Shown here: positions 33,612 to 41,419 of the stretch, piece by piece
Position numbering within the stretch: the stretch's first letter is position 1
Layout of the letters: every line of letters starts with the position of its first letter
Source of the DNA: Arthrobacter methylotrophus
GTDB lineage: Bacteria; Actinomycetota; Actinomycetes; Actinomycetales; Micrococcaceae
Assembly: GCF_039539965.1 (NCBI RefSeq)
Contig: NZ_BAABED010000001.1
Location: 2,108,001 to 2,172,000 of the forward strand
Reading direction: 5' to 3'
Length of the DNA: 64,000 bases
Notes under the pieces: model-generated
Database searches by the model: none
What the model saw: only the letters and a program-made list of their open reading frames with translations
What the model was told of the DNA's origin: nothing
Made by a program: the position numbers and the translations under genes

Positions 33612-34247
33612 GTGCCAAAGATCGTAGACCACGACAAGCGCCGGGTTGAGCTGGTCGAAGCCACGTGGCGGATCATCGCCGCACGGGGGATCGAAGGTGC
33701 CACCATGCGCGAAATAGCCACGGAGGCCGGCTTTGCCAACGGTGCATTGAAACCGTATTTCCCGAGCAAGGACGATCTGCTGACGTTTGCTTTCGCCCAC
33801 GTTTTCAACCAGACGAACGCCCGCATGGGCAGCTCAACTGCCCATCTGCACGGACTGTCGGCGTTGCGTAGCTATTGCCATGAAATCCTGCCGCTCGATG
33901 CTGAGAGGCTCAACGAGGCGCGGATCGCTATCGCCTTCTGGCAGCGTGCATTGACAGACCCGGCGAAGGCTGCCTTGCATGATTCCTCGATGGAACAATG
34001 GCGCGAGCGGCTCTTCGCGAAGCTCCGTGAAGCCAGGGATCTTGGCGAGCTGAAGGAGGGACTGAACGACGACGACATTGTCGGCGGGATCATGACGTTC
34101 GCCCTCGGTGCCCAGATCACTGCCACACTGACGCCCGAGCATCACTCTCCGGAACAGTTGAAGTCCCAGTTGGAGGCTTATATCTCACTCATTTCATCCG
34201 AGAGTGGCGCGCTTGTGGAGACCGGTGGCTCGAAGGGTTCCGCCTAG
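33612..34247 (+). CDS. TetR family transcriptional regulator
   Basis: A 211-residue regulator from GTG 33612. The N-terminal helix-turn-helix is clear: RRVELVEATWRIIAARGIEG, then TMREIATEAGFANGALKPYF and PSKDDLLTFAF. The C-terminal 150 residues form the ligand and dimer domain, with the AcrR/BetI-like LNEARIAIAFWQRALTDP segment. It is divergent from the phenylethylamine-type operon across a palindromic site, so it probably represses that operon until the amine or its aldehyde is present. This is inference from position. Confidence 0.9.
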   Translation: MPKIVDHDKRRVELVEATWRIIAARGIEGATMREIATEAGFANGALKPYFPSKDDLLTFAFAHVFNQTNARMGSSTAHLHGLSALRSYCHEILPLDAERLNEARIAIAFWQRALTDPAKAALHDSSMEQWRERLFAKLREARDLGELKEGLNDDDIVGGIMTFALGAQITATLTPEHHSPEQLKSQLEAYISLISSESGALVETGGSKGSA

Positions 34248-34333
34248 CGATAACGCCTGTTGTCCCATAGCGCCCCTCGCTAGACTTAAGTGGCGCCGAA
34301 TTGACGCAAAGTTGATGCGGGAAAGGCACGATC

Positions 34334-34762
34334 ATGACCGACAGCAGCAGCGGCGTCGACGAACCCACTGAAGACGAGAAGGGCGGAGTTTCCGGGGAGC
34401 CGGAGCTCCGGGGCCGGTACGTCGAGGGCGACTACGGAAAAACAGGGACGCAGCCCGGCCGGCATTCGGAAGACGAAGAAGGCCAATACAGCGAAGGCGA
34501 CTACGGCACCGCTGGCACCGAAGGCGGCTTGCCCGAACCCTTGGGCAGCAAAGCCGAGGAATCCGGCCGTTACGCAAGAGCCGATCTGGGCGACGCCGGA
34601 ACAATTCCGGGACGTACGGCGGGATCGGAAATCGGACAATACGCCGAGGGGGACTACGGTGCGGACGGAGCCGTGGGTCCACTTCGCAAATCAGCCGACA
34701 ACCCTGCGCCACTGGATAAACCAGCTCCCTCGGATGACTCGGATGAAGAGGGCGGCACCTGA
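34334..34762 (+). CDS. Acidic repeat protein with YxEGDYG repeats
   Basis: A 142-residue, very acidic and glycine-rich protein lacking hydrophobic segments or a signal peptide. It has four imperfect copies of G(R/Q)YxxGDYGxxGT at about residues 27, 47, 78 and 101: RYVEGDYGKTGT, QYSEGDYGTAGT, RYARADLGDAGT, QYAEGDYGADGA, spaced irregularly by 20-31 residues. It ends in a Pro/Asp tail. Likely an intrinsically disordered stress protein. It has its own promoter region and no operon partners. No named family is recognised. Confidence 0.7.
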   Translation: MTDSSSGVDEPTEDEKGGVSGEPELRGRYVEGDYGKTGTQPGRHSEDEEGQYSEGDYGTAGTEGGLPEPLGSKAEESGRYARADLGDAGTIPGRTAGSEIGQYAEGDYGADGAVGPLRKSADNPAPLDKPAPSDDSDEEGGT

Positions 34763-34782
34763 CAGCAACGCCGTCCCGTCGG

Positions 34783-35007
34783 CTACTTCGGCCGGACCGC
34801 TCCCTCAGCCTTGGCCCGGATGAAGCTGAGATCCTCGGGGGACAGGCTGACCTGGCTGTGCTGATCGGAGTCCGGAGTAATGCCGGTTTCCTGGTGGATT
34901 ATTTCCGCCATGGTGCGGGGCAGGACGACGCATCCGGGATTGTCGGTGAGCCAATGCCGCGTTGCGGGGCTGAGCCTGTCCCAGTTCTCCCTGATGTTCA
35001 TCTGCAT
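34783..35007 (-). CDS. Small hypothetical protein
   Basis: A 74-residue soluble protein: RENWDRLSPATRHWLTDNPG, VVLPRTMAEIIHQETGITPD, then LSPEDLSFIRAKAEGAVRPK. Mixed helical composition without cysteines and no family recognised. Met3 (35001) is an alternative start. It faces the repeat-protein gene convergently. The ordered composition and conserved-looking ends suggest a real gene. Confidence 0.55.
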   Translation of the reverse strand: MQMNIRENWDRLSPATRHWLTDNPGCVVLPRTMAEIIHQETGITPDSDQHSQVSLSPEDLSFIRAKAEGAVRPK

Positions 35008-35037
35008 GGTTGAGGCCTAACTGAGTGGGGTGCCGAC

Positions 35038-35071
35038 AAAGATGCCGGACGAGGGAAAGATGCCGGACGAG
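35038..35071. repeat. Short direct repeat
   Basis: Two copies of AAAGATGCCGGACGAG, starting at 35038 and 35056, followed by a degenerate GCCGTTGCCGGTGCCGG run. It lies upstream of the MFS gene; function unknown, possibly simple slippage. Confidence 0.5.
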
Positions 35072-35228
35072 AGGGTGCCGTTGCCGGTGCCGGAGACTTA
35101 ATCAGGATACGTCGCGGCATGGACGAATGACAGTCTCCCAAGGTCCCTTGCCTCCCGTTCGAGGAACTCTCCAGGGAACTGCGGGATGTGGCCAGGCAAG
35201 GGGACTACGCGAAGAGGTGGTAGTTGTG

Positions 35229-35258
35229 ATGAGCGTTCCAATCAAGACCACGAAATGA
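35229..35258 (+). CDS. Possible 9-residue leader peptide
   Basis: ATG 35229 opens MSVPIKTTK and stops in an ATGA overlap with the MFS transporter start at 35255. A GAAGAGGTGG stretch lies upstream at a plausible distance. Such a short coupled frame could deliver ribosomes to the transporter gene, which has no strong site of its own. It has no regulatory signature. Confidence 0.25.
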   Translation: MSVPIKTTK

Positions 35259-36730
35259 CAACTCCAAGCGAAGGAGTAGGCTTCCGTTCCAAGCGTGGCC
35301 CGGTTCTCATAGCGCTGATGCTGTCGAGCGGCCTCGTCGCGATCGACGCCACCATTGTGGCGACCGCCGTGCCTTCGATAGTGCACGACATCGGCGGGTT
35401 CTCATCGTTCCCTTGGCTCTTCTCTGCGTACTTGCTCGCGCAGGCAGTGTCGGTTCCGGTGTACGCGAAACTCTCCGATATGGCAGGCCGCAAACCGATC
35501 ATTCTCACGGGCATCGGACTCTTCCTGCTCGGATCGATCCTCTGCGGGCTAGCGTGGAGCATGCCTACGCTCATCGCCTTCCGCGTCGTGCAGGGCTTGG
35601 GTGCCGGCGCGGTCCTGCCCGTTGCCATCACCATCGCCGGTGATATCTACTCCTTGGCAGAGCGCGCGAAGGTGCAGGGGTATCTCGCCAGCGTGTGGGC
35701 TGCCTCGTCAGTGGTAGGGCCGACCCTCGGCGGGGTGTTCTCTTCGCTCGGCATCTGGCGCGGAATCTTCTTTGTCAACATTCCCCTATGCTGTGTGGCT
35801 GCGTGGATGCTGCTCCAACGGTTCCACGAGACCATCGAGCGAATAAAGCACCGTGTCGACTACTTGGGATCGGCTCTTCTCACGGTCTGTTTGACCTTGG
35901 TTATCCTCGGCGCCCTGGAGGGTGGGCAGGCCTGGGCCTGGGATTCCCCGACCAGCATTGCCGTGTTCGCCATTGGTTCAGTCCTGCTGGGTGTCTTCGT
36001 CCTGGTTGAGAGACGGGCGGCCGAACCTGTCCTTCCACCGTGGGTCGTGTCAAGGCGCCTTCTCATCACCACGGCACTCATCTCCTTCGGCGCAGGGGCA
36101 ATCGTGCTTGGACTTACCTCCTACGTTCCCACTTTCCTGCAAGGCGCGCTTTCGGTCTCGCCGGTTCTGGCGGGCCTGTCCCTCGCGGCCCTGACCATTG
36201 GCTGGCCTATCAGCGCCTCACAATCGGGACGTTTCTATCTTCGAATCGGGTTCCGGGCGACAGCCATCATCGGTATCACGGTCACTGTCCTCGGTTCGGC
36301 AGCCCTCGCCGTCACCGCCTATACGCCGAACGTGGTGCTGGTGGCAGCCAGCTGCTTTGTCGCCGGGCTCGGCCTCGGGCTCCTCGCCACGCCGAGCCTG
36401 ATCGCAGCCCAGTCCAGCGTCGATTGGAACGAGCGCGGCGTAGTGACGGGCACGAACCTCTTCGCCCGGTCCATTGGCAGCTCCCTGGGCGTGGCCGTCT
36501 ATGGAGCCGTGGCAAATGCGATCTACGCCGGAAGCCCGGGCGGCGGGAAGGATCCGCAGGCGATCGTATCCGCCTCTGCGGCGATCTTCTTTGCCGTCCT
36601 GGTGAGCGCCGCGCTCACCGTCGCCGCTGTCCTCGCCATGCCCTCCACAGCGCTTGAAGCTGCCGCTTCGCAGGGCATGGCCCCGGGTTCGCAACTCCAA
36701 AAAGCCCGGCCACCCGAAGATGGCCCCTAG
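35255..36730 (+). CDS. MFS transporter, DHA2 (14-helix drug exporter) type
   Basis: A 491-residue major facilitator protein from ATG 35255. Motif A is seen as KLSDMAGRKPIILTG and motif C as AASSVVGPTLGGVFSSLGIW in helix 5. The DHA2-type first-helix motif is LIALMLSSGLVAIDATIVAT, with the characteristic D-A-T-I triad. About fourteen hydrophobic helices fit proton-coupled export of drugs or toxic metabolites. It sits alone, with no regulator next to it. A longer frame from 35186 has no proper start signal. Confidence 0.92.
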   Translation: MTTPSEGVGFRSKRGPVLIALMLSSGLVAIDATIVATAVPSIVHDIGGFSSFPWLFSAYLLAQAVSVPVYAKLSDMAGRKPIILTGIGLFLLGSILCGLAWSMPTLIAFRVVQGLGAGAVLPVAITIAGDIYSLAERAKVQGYLASVWAASSVVGPTLGGVFSSLGIWRGIFFVNIPLCCVAAWMLLQRFHETIERIKHRVDYLGSALLTVCLTLVILGALEGGQAWAWDSPTSIAVFAIGSVLLGVFVLVERRAAEPVLPPWVVSRRLLITTALISFGAGAIVLGLTSYVPTFLQGALSVSPVLAGLSLAALTIGWPISASQSGRFYLRIGFRATAIIGITVTVLGSAALAVTAYTPNVVLVAASCFVAGLGLGLLATPSLIAAQSSVDWNERGVVTGTNLFARSIGSSLGVAVYGAVANAIYAGSPGGGKDPQAIVSASAAIFFAVLVSAALTVAAVLAMPSTALEAAASQGMAPGSQLQKARPPEDGP

Positions 36731-36740
36731 CGTTGCCTGC

Positions 36741-37202
36741 TTAGGTGACGTAGTTCTCTGGATCTTCCGGAGACCGACGTGCTTCGTTGCTACCCGTACG
36801 GACCACTCGTACTTTCGTTGTCGGGGGCTCGGACTGTTCGGGGACCCGGATACGGATTTCGAGGACCCCATCCTCGTAGGTCGCAAGGATGCCGTCCTGG
36901 CTTATCCCGCGGGGCAGCGGGAGGCTTCGGGACCGTTCGCCGTAGCGCAGCTCGCTGCGGTAGCCCTTCTTATCCAGGTGTTCGGCATTTTCCTCGCGCC
37001 GCGCCTGGATGTGCAGGGTGTCATCGGCGACGCTGATGTCGACGTCCGCCTCGGGATCGATTCCCGGCAGGTCGACCCTGACGACCAGCGTGTCCCCCTC
37101 TTGGTATTGCTCGATGCGAAGGGAAGGATCCGATTCGCCTTGAAGGAATCGCCGGACGGGTTCAGGGACTTCGAGTCCGCCGCGTCGGAGAAAGTTGTCC
37201 AT
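36741..37202 (-). CDS. Hsp20/alpha-crystallin small heat shock protein
   Basis: A 153-residue small heat shock protein. The alpha-crystallin domain spans about residues 35-135: YQEGDTLVVRVDLPGIDPEA, then DDTLHIQARREEN and the hallmark ILATYEDGVLEIRIRVPE (A-x-x-x-n-GVL type). It forms oligomers that hold unfolding proteins. AGGAGG is 5 bases before Met at 37202 and only 2 before an upstream Met at 37205, so the second is chosen. It is convergent with the MFS gene. Confidence 0.93.
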   Translation of the reverse strand: MDNFLRRGGLEVPEPVRRFLQGESDPSLRIEQYQEGDTLVVRVDLPGIDPEADVDISVADDTLHIQARREENAEHLDKKGYRSELRYGERSRSLPLPRGISQDGILATYEDGVLEIRIRVPEQSEPPTTKVRVVRTGSNEARRSPEDPENYVT

Positions 37203-37375
37203 CATGACCTCCTGGTAGTTGCCGACTGCCAGCCGATTCAGGTTTGTCGGGATGAGAAAAAGCTACGCCTAGCGTGCCCGCGTGGGTAGTCCCGGAATCT
37301 CCGGGTAGGCCTGCTGGCCACAGCCCCGCGACCAACATTGACGTCAGGTTCGCTCTATCGGCTCATCCACGAGTG

Positions 37376-38059
37376 TCAGCTTTGATGGAAGTCCGGAGCT
37401 TTCGGAGCGTTGAGCATCCCGGCGATCTTCTCTTCGAGGGCCGCGATGGTCGCTTCAGGGAGGACAATCAACCCATCCAGTTCGCGGCGGGCCCGCTTGT
37501 ACGCTATCTGCCGCTCTGCCGAAGTCGCGGCGCTGTCCGAAGCGATCCTGAGCAGCTTCCTGGCGGTTTCGAGCCGCTGACGCTCGGGTACCGAAAAATT
37601 GCTGTCCTTGATGCGCCTGGCTTCGCGCTCTGCCACGTCGAATGCCAGTTCGAAGCTGCGGACGGCTGCGCGATACTCCGCCAAGCGGGCCGCCGTCGTG
37701 ATTTCTCGCGGGTCCGCGGGACGCAAGCCGTCGGCCTCGCGCTTTGCTCGCAAGAAGGCCACCGTGAGCGGCTCGCGCACATCCGACATAACCGGAAAGT
37801 CGATGAGTTTTCCGATGTCAAGCTCGTATTCGAGCCATCGCTGGTTCACTGCGTCGTGAGCCTCCTGCAGCCGCAGTATCTCGGCCTGGCTGGCTTGCTC
37901 CACCTCCGCCGCGTGGTTCTTGAGTCGATAGAGTTCAACCCGACGGCGGTGCCGGCGTTCACTGGCTCTCGACCAGGAACGGGCCCATCCGCCAGCTAGA
38001 CCGCTCAAGGGAAAGACCAGCCACCAGTTGTGGCTGACAAACTCGAAGAAGGGGTTCAC
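37376..38059 (-). CDS. Hypothetical membrane-anchored coiled-coil protein
   Basis: About 227 residues from GTG 38059; longer in-frame starts exist up to 38206, but their extra sequence is Pro/Arg/Cys-rich and looks non-coding. It starts with one membrane helix (SHNWWLVFPLSGLAGGWARS), then a basic patch and a long charged helical region with heptads (AAEVEQASQAEILRLQEAHD and further), a conserved LIDFPVMSDVREPLTVAFLR segment, and a C-terminal helix ending KIAGMLNAPKAPD. No named family is recognised. It stands alone upstream of the SnoaL-type gene on the other strand. Confidence 0.68.
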   Translation of the reverse strand: MNPFFEFVSHNWWLVFPLSGLAGGWARSWSRASERRHRRRVELYRLKNHAAEVEQASQAEILRLQEAHDAVNQRWLEYELDIGKLIDFPVMSDVREPLTVAFLRAKREADGLRPADPREITTAARLAEYRAAVRSFELAFDVAEREARRIKDSNFSVPERQRLETARKLLRIASDSAATSAERQIAYKRARRELDGLIVLPEATIAALEEKIAGMLNAPKAPDFHQS

Positions 38060-38274
38060 CGCTTCATCGTCCCACCGGTCCGGAGCTGCCTCAAGGGGCG
38101 CCCGTGCCCATGGCATTTGAGCTTGAGCCGTGCCATGGTTGCAGCATGGAACGGCAGCCAACGTGGTCGGGCGTGGTTGGTTATGGGGTACTTCCCCCAT
38201 CGACACGCCCCCGGCCCGGGAATAGCCTTAAGCCGTCCCATTTGACCGACAAGGATGACGGAGAGGTATCCGAC

Positions 38275-38667
38275 ATGGGAGCTACGGAAAACGCCGAATT
38301 AGTCCGGCGTGGCTATGAGGCGTTCAATGCAGGGGATTTGGCGACACTCAGCGAATTGTTCGCGGAGGACGCAGTCTGGTACGCCGCGGGAAACGGCGTA
38401 CTGTCCGGGACCAAGCAAGGACGGGACGCCGTCCTGGCCTACTTCGGCGAACTGGGAGCGCGTTCCCAGGGCTCCTTCAAAGCCACCGTGCAGGACGTGG
38501 TCGGTGGAGAGGACCACACAGTAGGGATCCAGCAAACCCACGCCGAGAACAACGGAAAGACCCTCGACATGGCCACCGCAATCGTGTTCGTTCTCCGTGA
38601 TGGAAAGGTCGTCGAAGGCCGGGAGTTCTTCGAGGACACGGCCAAGGCGGACGACTTCTGGACCTGA
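38275..38667 (+). CDS. SnoaL-like nuclear transport factor 2 family protein
   Basis: A 130-residue alpha+beta cone protein of the SnoaL/NTF2 group from ATG 38275 with GGAGAGG upstream. Pattern: NAELVRRGYEAFNAGDLATL, SELFAEDAVWY, then GRDAVLAYFGELGARSQGSF and the closing strands VFVLRDGKVVEGREFFED. The function could be a small-ligand hydrolase or isomerase or a stress-binding protein; the family is broad. It may be cotranscribed with the next two small genes, spaced by 48 and 78 bases. Confidence 0.85.
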   Translation: MGATENAELVRRGYEAFNAGDLATLSELFAEDAVWYAAGNGVLSGTKQGRDAVLAYFGELGARSQGSFKATVQDVVGGEDHTVGIQQTHAENNGKTLDMATAIVFVLRDGKVVEGREFFEDTAKADDFWT

Positions 38668-38715
38668 TTCCTCGCATTTAGACCCCAACACATCCACACC
38701 AACCAAGGAGTACTC

Positions 38716-39012
38716 ATGGAAGCCACCCCATTCGGAGTCGTACATTTCTTCCCAGGAGGAACCCAAGAGCAATACGAGGCCTCAATCGCCGCCGTCCACC
38801 CGGGCGAAGGGCTCCTGCCTGAGGGCCAGACCTTCCATGCCGCAGGCCCTTCGGCCGGCGGTTGGACGATCATGGCCGTGCATGAGTCGAAGGAGAGCTG
38901 GGAGAAGTTCCGCGATGACATTCTCATGCCCCGCATGCAGGCGGGCATCGAGGGTGGATTCGCATCGCCCCCGGAGGAAACCGGCGTCGACCTCTACAAG
39001 GTCCTGCCCTAA
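38716..39012 (+). CDS. Hypothetical small protein, dimeric alpha-beta barrel-like
   Basis: A 98-residue protein: VVHFFPGGTQEQYEASIAAV, then SAGGWTIMAVHESKESWEKF and RDDILMPRMQAGIEGG. The strand-helix-strand-strand-helix order resembles ferredoxin-like dimeric barrels (ABM or EthD-like) that are often annotated only as hypothetical. AAGGAG precedes ATG 38716. It lies between the SnoaL-type and VOC genes. No catalytic residues stand out. Confidence 0.72.
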   Translation: MEATPFGVVHFFPGGTQEQYEASIAAVHPGEGLLPEGQTFHAAGPSAGGWTIMAVHESKESWEKFRDDILMPRMQAGIEGGFASPPEETGVDLYKVLP

Positions 39013-39090
39013 CGGTACGGGAGGCCCCCGTCGCGCTCCGGCGGGCGGCCTCCCACCACTCGCAGCGGAAGGGAAACGGAAGGAACAACG

Positions 39091-39438
39091 ATGGACCCGG
39101 TGGTGGACTACTTCGAAGTCGGCTCGCCCGATCCGGAGGCCGCGCGCACCTTCTACGGCGCGCTTTTTGACTGGACCTTTGGTGAGCCCTCGCCCGCGGG
39201 CTACCAGATGGTGAACGGAGACAAGGGTGGGCTGTGGAACACTACCTCCCTGGGCGGAACCTCCTGGGCCATTTTCTACGTCCAAGTCGACGATGTGCAG
39301 GCAGCGATCGCCCGGGCCGAGTCACTCGGCGCTGGTGTCGCTCTCCCCTTCGTCGACAACGGCGCCATCGAGTTCGCGCACCTCTTGGATCCGCACGGCA
39401 ACCGTTTCGGCGTGTGGCATGCCAAACAACCGGCCTGA
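39091..39438 (+). CDS. VOC family protein (glyoxalase/dioxygenase fold)
   Basis: A 115-residue vicinal-oxygen-chelate protein: VDYFEVGSPDPEAARTFYGA, LFDWTF, then TSWAIFYVQVDDVQAAIARA and the end LLDPHGNRFGVWHAK, typical of glyoxalase-like family members with the DP.GN motif. Metal ligands of true glyoxalase I are not obvious. GGAAGGAAC precedes ATG 39091. Its substrate is unknown. Confidence 0.9.
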   Translation: MDPVVDYFEVGSPDPEAARTFYGALFDWTFGEPSPAGYQMVNGDKGGLWNTTSLGGTSWAIFYVQVDDVQAAIARAESLGAGVALPFVDNGAIEFAHLLDPHGNRFGVWHAKQPA

Positions 39439-39472
39439 AGCAACGGCCACAGGCGCCCACTTGCCGGGCTCG

Positions 39473-40519
39473 ATGAAAGGACTGATTGCCTTGGCACTCG
39501 ATACATTGCCAGTACTCGATTTCGCACGTTTGAATGCCGGACCGGACGAGGCCGCCGGGTTCCGCGAGGAGCTGCGCGATGCCATGCATGAGGTCGGGTT
39601 TGTGTACTTGGCAGGCCACGGCATCCCGCAGTTGTTGACGGACGCCATCCTCGACGTGTCGCGCCGCTTCTTCGAGCTGCCGGAAGAAGAAAAGCTCGCG
39701 ATCGAAAACGTCCACAGCCCCCAGTTCCGCGGCTACACCCGAGTCGGCGGAGAGCTCACGGACGGCGGGATCGACTGGCGCGAGCAGATCGACATCGGCG
39801 TCGAGCGTGACACTGTTGAGCCCGGTCCGGGAGTCGCGGACTATTGGCGCCTTGAGGGGCCCAACCTCTGGCCGCGTGCCCTGCCGGAAATGCGGCAGAT
39901 CGTCTCGGAATGGACCGAGAGGCTGAGCACCATCTCGCTAGCCTTGCTGCGGGCCCTGGCAGTATCCCTCGGAGCGCCCGAGGATACCTTCGACGCGGCA
40001 TTCGCCGCACGGGCTTTCCCGGTGCTCAAGATTGTCCGGTACCCGGGGGAGTCCGACCCGGAGCCCAAGCAGGGCGTCGGGTCGCACCGGGACGGGGGAG
40101 TGCTGACGCTACTCCTGGTCGAGCCCGGGAAGGGTGGCCTTCAAGTCGAGTACCAGGGAAAATGGATTGACGCACCGCAAGTGCCGGGAACATTCGTCGT
40201 CAACATCGGCGAGATGCTGGAACTGGCCACGAACGGCTACCTCAAGGCGACGCTGCACCGCGTGATCTCGCCCCTTCGAGGCACGGACCGGATATCGCTG
40301 CCCTTCTTCTACAACCCCGCCCTTGACGCGACGATGCCCCAGCTTGCCGTGAGCCCGGCGTTCCAAGCCAAGGCCCGCGGCTTGTCGGTCGACCCGACGA
40401 ACAGTCCGATTCTGGAAACCTACGGGGATAACGCCCTCCGCTACCGGCTTCGGGCCCACCCGAACGTCGTCGAGGAGCACCACGCGGACCTGCTGAATGG
40501 GTCGGAAGCGGGCGGATAA
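39473..40519 (+). CDS. Isopenicillin N synthase family iron/2-oxoglutarate-type dioxygenase
   Basis: A 348-residue protein from ATG 39473, with a TTG a few codons later as an alternative. The N-terminal non-haem dioxygenase region has LPVLDFARLN and GFVYLAGHGIPQLLTDAILD. The catalytic facial triad is His/Asp in GSHRDGGVLTLLLV and the distal His in KATLHRVISP, followed by R-I-S in GTDRISLPFFYNP, which anchors the co-substrate. Actinobacterial relatives hydroxylate or desaturate small molecules; the exact substrate is unknown. It is followed 7 bases later by a thioredoxin-fold gene. Confidence 0.9.
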   Translation: MKGLIALALDTLPVLDFARLNAGPDEAAGFREELRDAMHEVGFVYLAGHGIPQLLTDAILDVSRRFFELPEEEKLAIENVHSPQFRGYTRVGGELTDGGIDWREQIDIGVERDTVEPGPGVADYWRLEGPNLWPRALPEMRQIVSEWTERLSTISLALLRALAVSLGAPEDTFDAAFAARAFPVLKIVRYPGESDPEPKQGVGSHRDGGVLTLLLVEPGKGGLQVEYQGKWIDAPQVPGTFVVNIGEMLELATNGYLKATLHRVISPLRGTDRISLPFFYNPALDATMPQLAVSPAFQAKARGLSVDPTNSPILETYGDNALRYRLRAHPNVVEEHHADLLNGSEAGG

Positions 40520-40526
40520 TTGAGGC

Positions 40527-40838
40527 ATGGACTTCGAATTGCTCACCATCCAGGACTGTCCGCACGGATCCACGGCCCGGGAACTGTTCTCCCGGGCCGT
40601 GGAACTGGAAGGGAACAACCCGGCGTTGATTGCCGTCAGACAGATCATGACCGACGAAGAGGCCGATGCCTCCGGATTCCACGGATCCCCGACATTCATG
40701 GTGGACGGAATTGACCTCTTCCCGTCGACAGCCGAACCAGCCATGACGTGTCGGGTCTACCGTACGGCCGGGGGACTCTCGGGCCTGCCCAGCCTGGAAT
40801 CACTTCGACAGGCGATCCAGGCCAGGCTGGCCGCTTAG
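40527..40838 (+). CDS. Thioredoxin-fold protein with a single-cysteine DCPHGS motif
   Basis: A 103-residue protein: MDFELLTIQDCPHGSTAREL at the start, with the redox-type cysteine after the first strand; the second cysteine of CxxC is replaced. Then FHGSPTFMVDGIDLFPSTAE (cis-proline loop) and CRVYRTAGGLSGLPSLESLR. The pattern is that of the DF-type thioredoxin-like small (seleno)proteins seen near alkylmercury-lyase-like genes. Likely a thiol oxidoreductase or sensor. Immediately downstream of the dioxygenase. Confidence 0.75.
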   Translation: MDFELLTIQDCPHGSTARELFSRAVELEGNNPALIAVRQIMTDEEADASGFHGSPTFMVDGIDLFPSTAEPAMTCRVYRTAGGLSGLPSLESLRQAIQARLAA

Positions 40839-41096
40839 CCTGAAATCCGACGTTGCCGCTGTCCGTGCGGCGTGCCCCGGCGGGTGCTTGTGCGCGGATC
40901 GCTGGACGATCACGCCGCGGTTGGGATGCTCACGCTCGGCCCGGGCCATTACGGCCGCAAGCTCCTCGACCCAATGATCGATCTCGGCCTCGGAGACCTC
41001 CCGTCCGTGCATCCTACGTTCCATGAGGACAGTCGTATTACGAATGTTCCGCCGTGACCAGGGGGACTCGATGTTACCCGCAAGGGGATCGCTCAC
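40800..41096 (-). CDS. Possible small hypothetical protein
   Basis: A 98-residue frame overlapping the end of the thioredoxin-fold gene by 39 bases. The middle (GREVSEAEIDHWVEELAAVM, ARAEREHPNRGVIVQRS) looks like a real helical protein, whereas both ends look random. Met25 at 41024 may be the true start. Low certainty. Confidence 0.35.
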   Translation of the reverse strand: MSDPLAGNIESPWSRRNIRNTTVLMERRMHGREVSEAEIDHWVEELAAVMARAEREHPNRGVIVQRSAHKHPPGHAARTAATSDFRLSGQPGLDRLSK

Positions 41097-41419
41097 CGGA
41101 CGGAATCGTTGATGGAGGCAGATTGCGTGTCATGTACCTAGGCCTCGGGCAACGGTTCACTGCAGCGCTAGAGCGATCTGCTGACATGCGCGACGTAGAT
41201 TCGTATGCGGTCCGGCCTCCAACGGAATCCGGATGGTTCGCATCGCTAGCCCCATCGATCCAAAATGTCATGCGGATCGGTTGTGTCGACGTCGAGCGCG
41301 GCGCAGGAGCCGGGCCCGGGCAGAGTTTTGCAGACGGCATTGACTCTTGCAACGCCGCGCAACGGTTGCCGACTGGCGGTGTAGTCGAGGTCCAGCTTCA
41401 GTCAAGATGGGTGGAACAC
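41097..41419. other. Intergenic stretch, no gene seen
   Basis: About 320 bases without a frame that resembles a protein on either strand. Plus-strand frames here read into the antisense of the following epimerase gene. Confidence 0.45.

Noticed and set aside
34400..34680. Repeated units considered as a CRISPR-like array
   Set aside because: The repeats are imperfect at DNA level, in frame, and encode YxEGDYG protein repeats.
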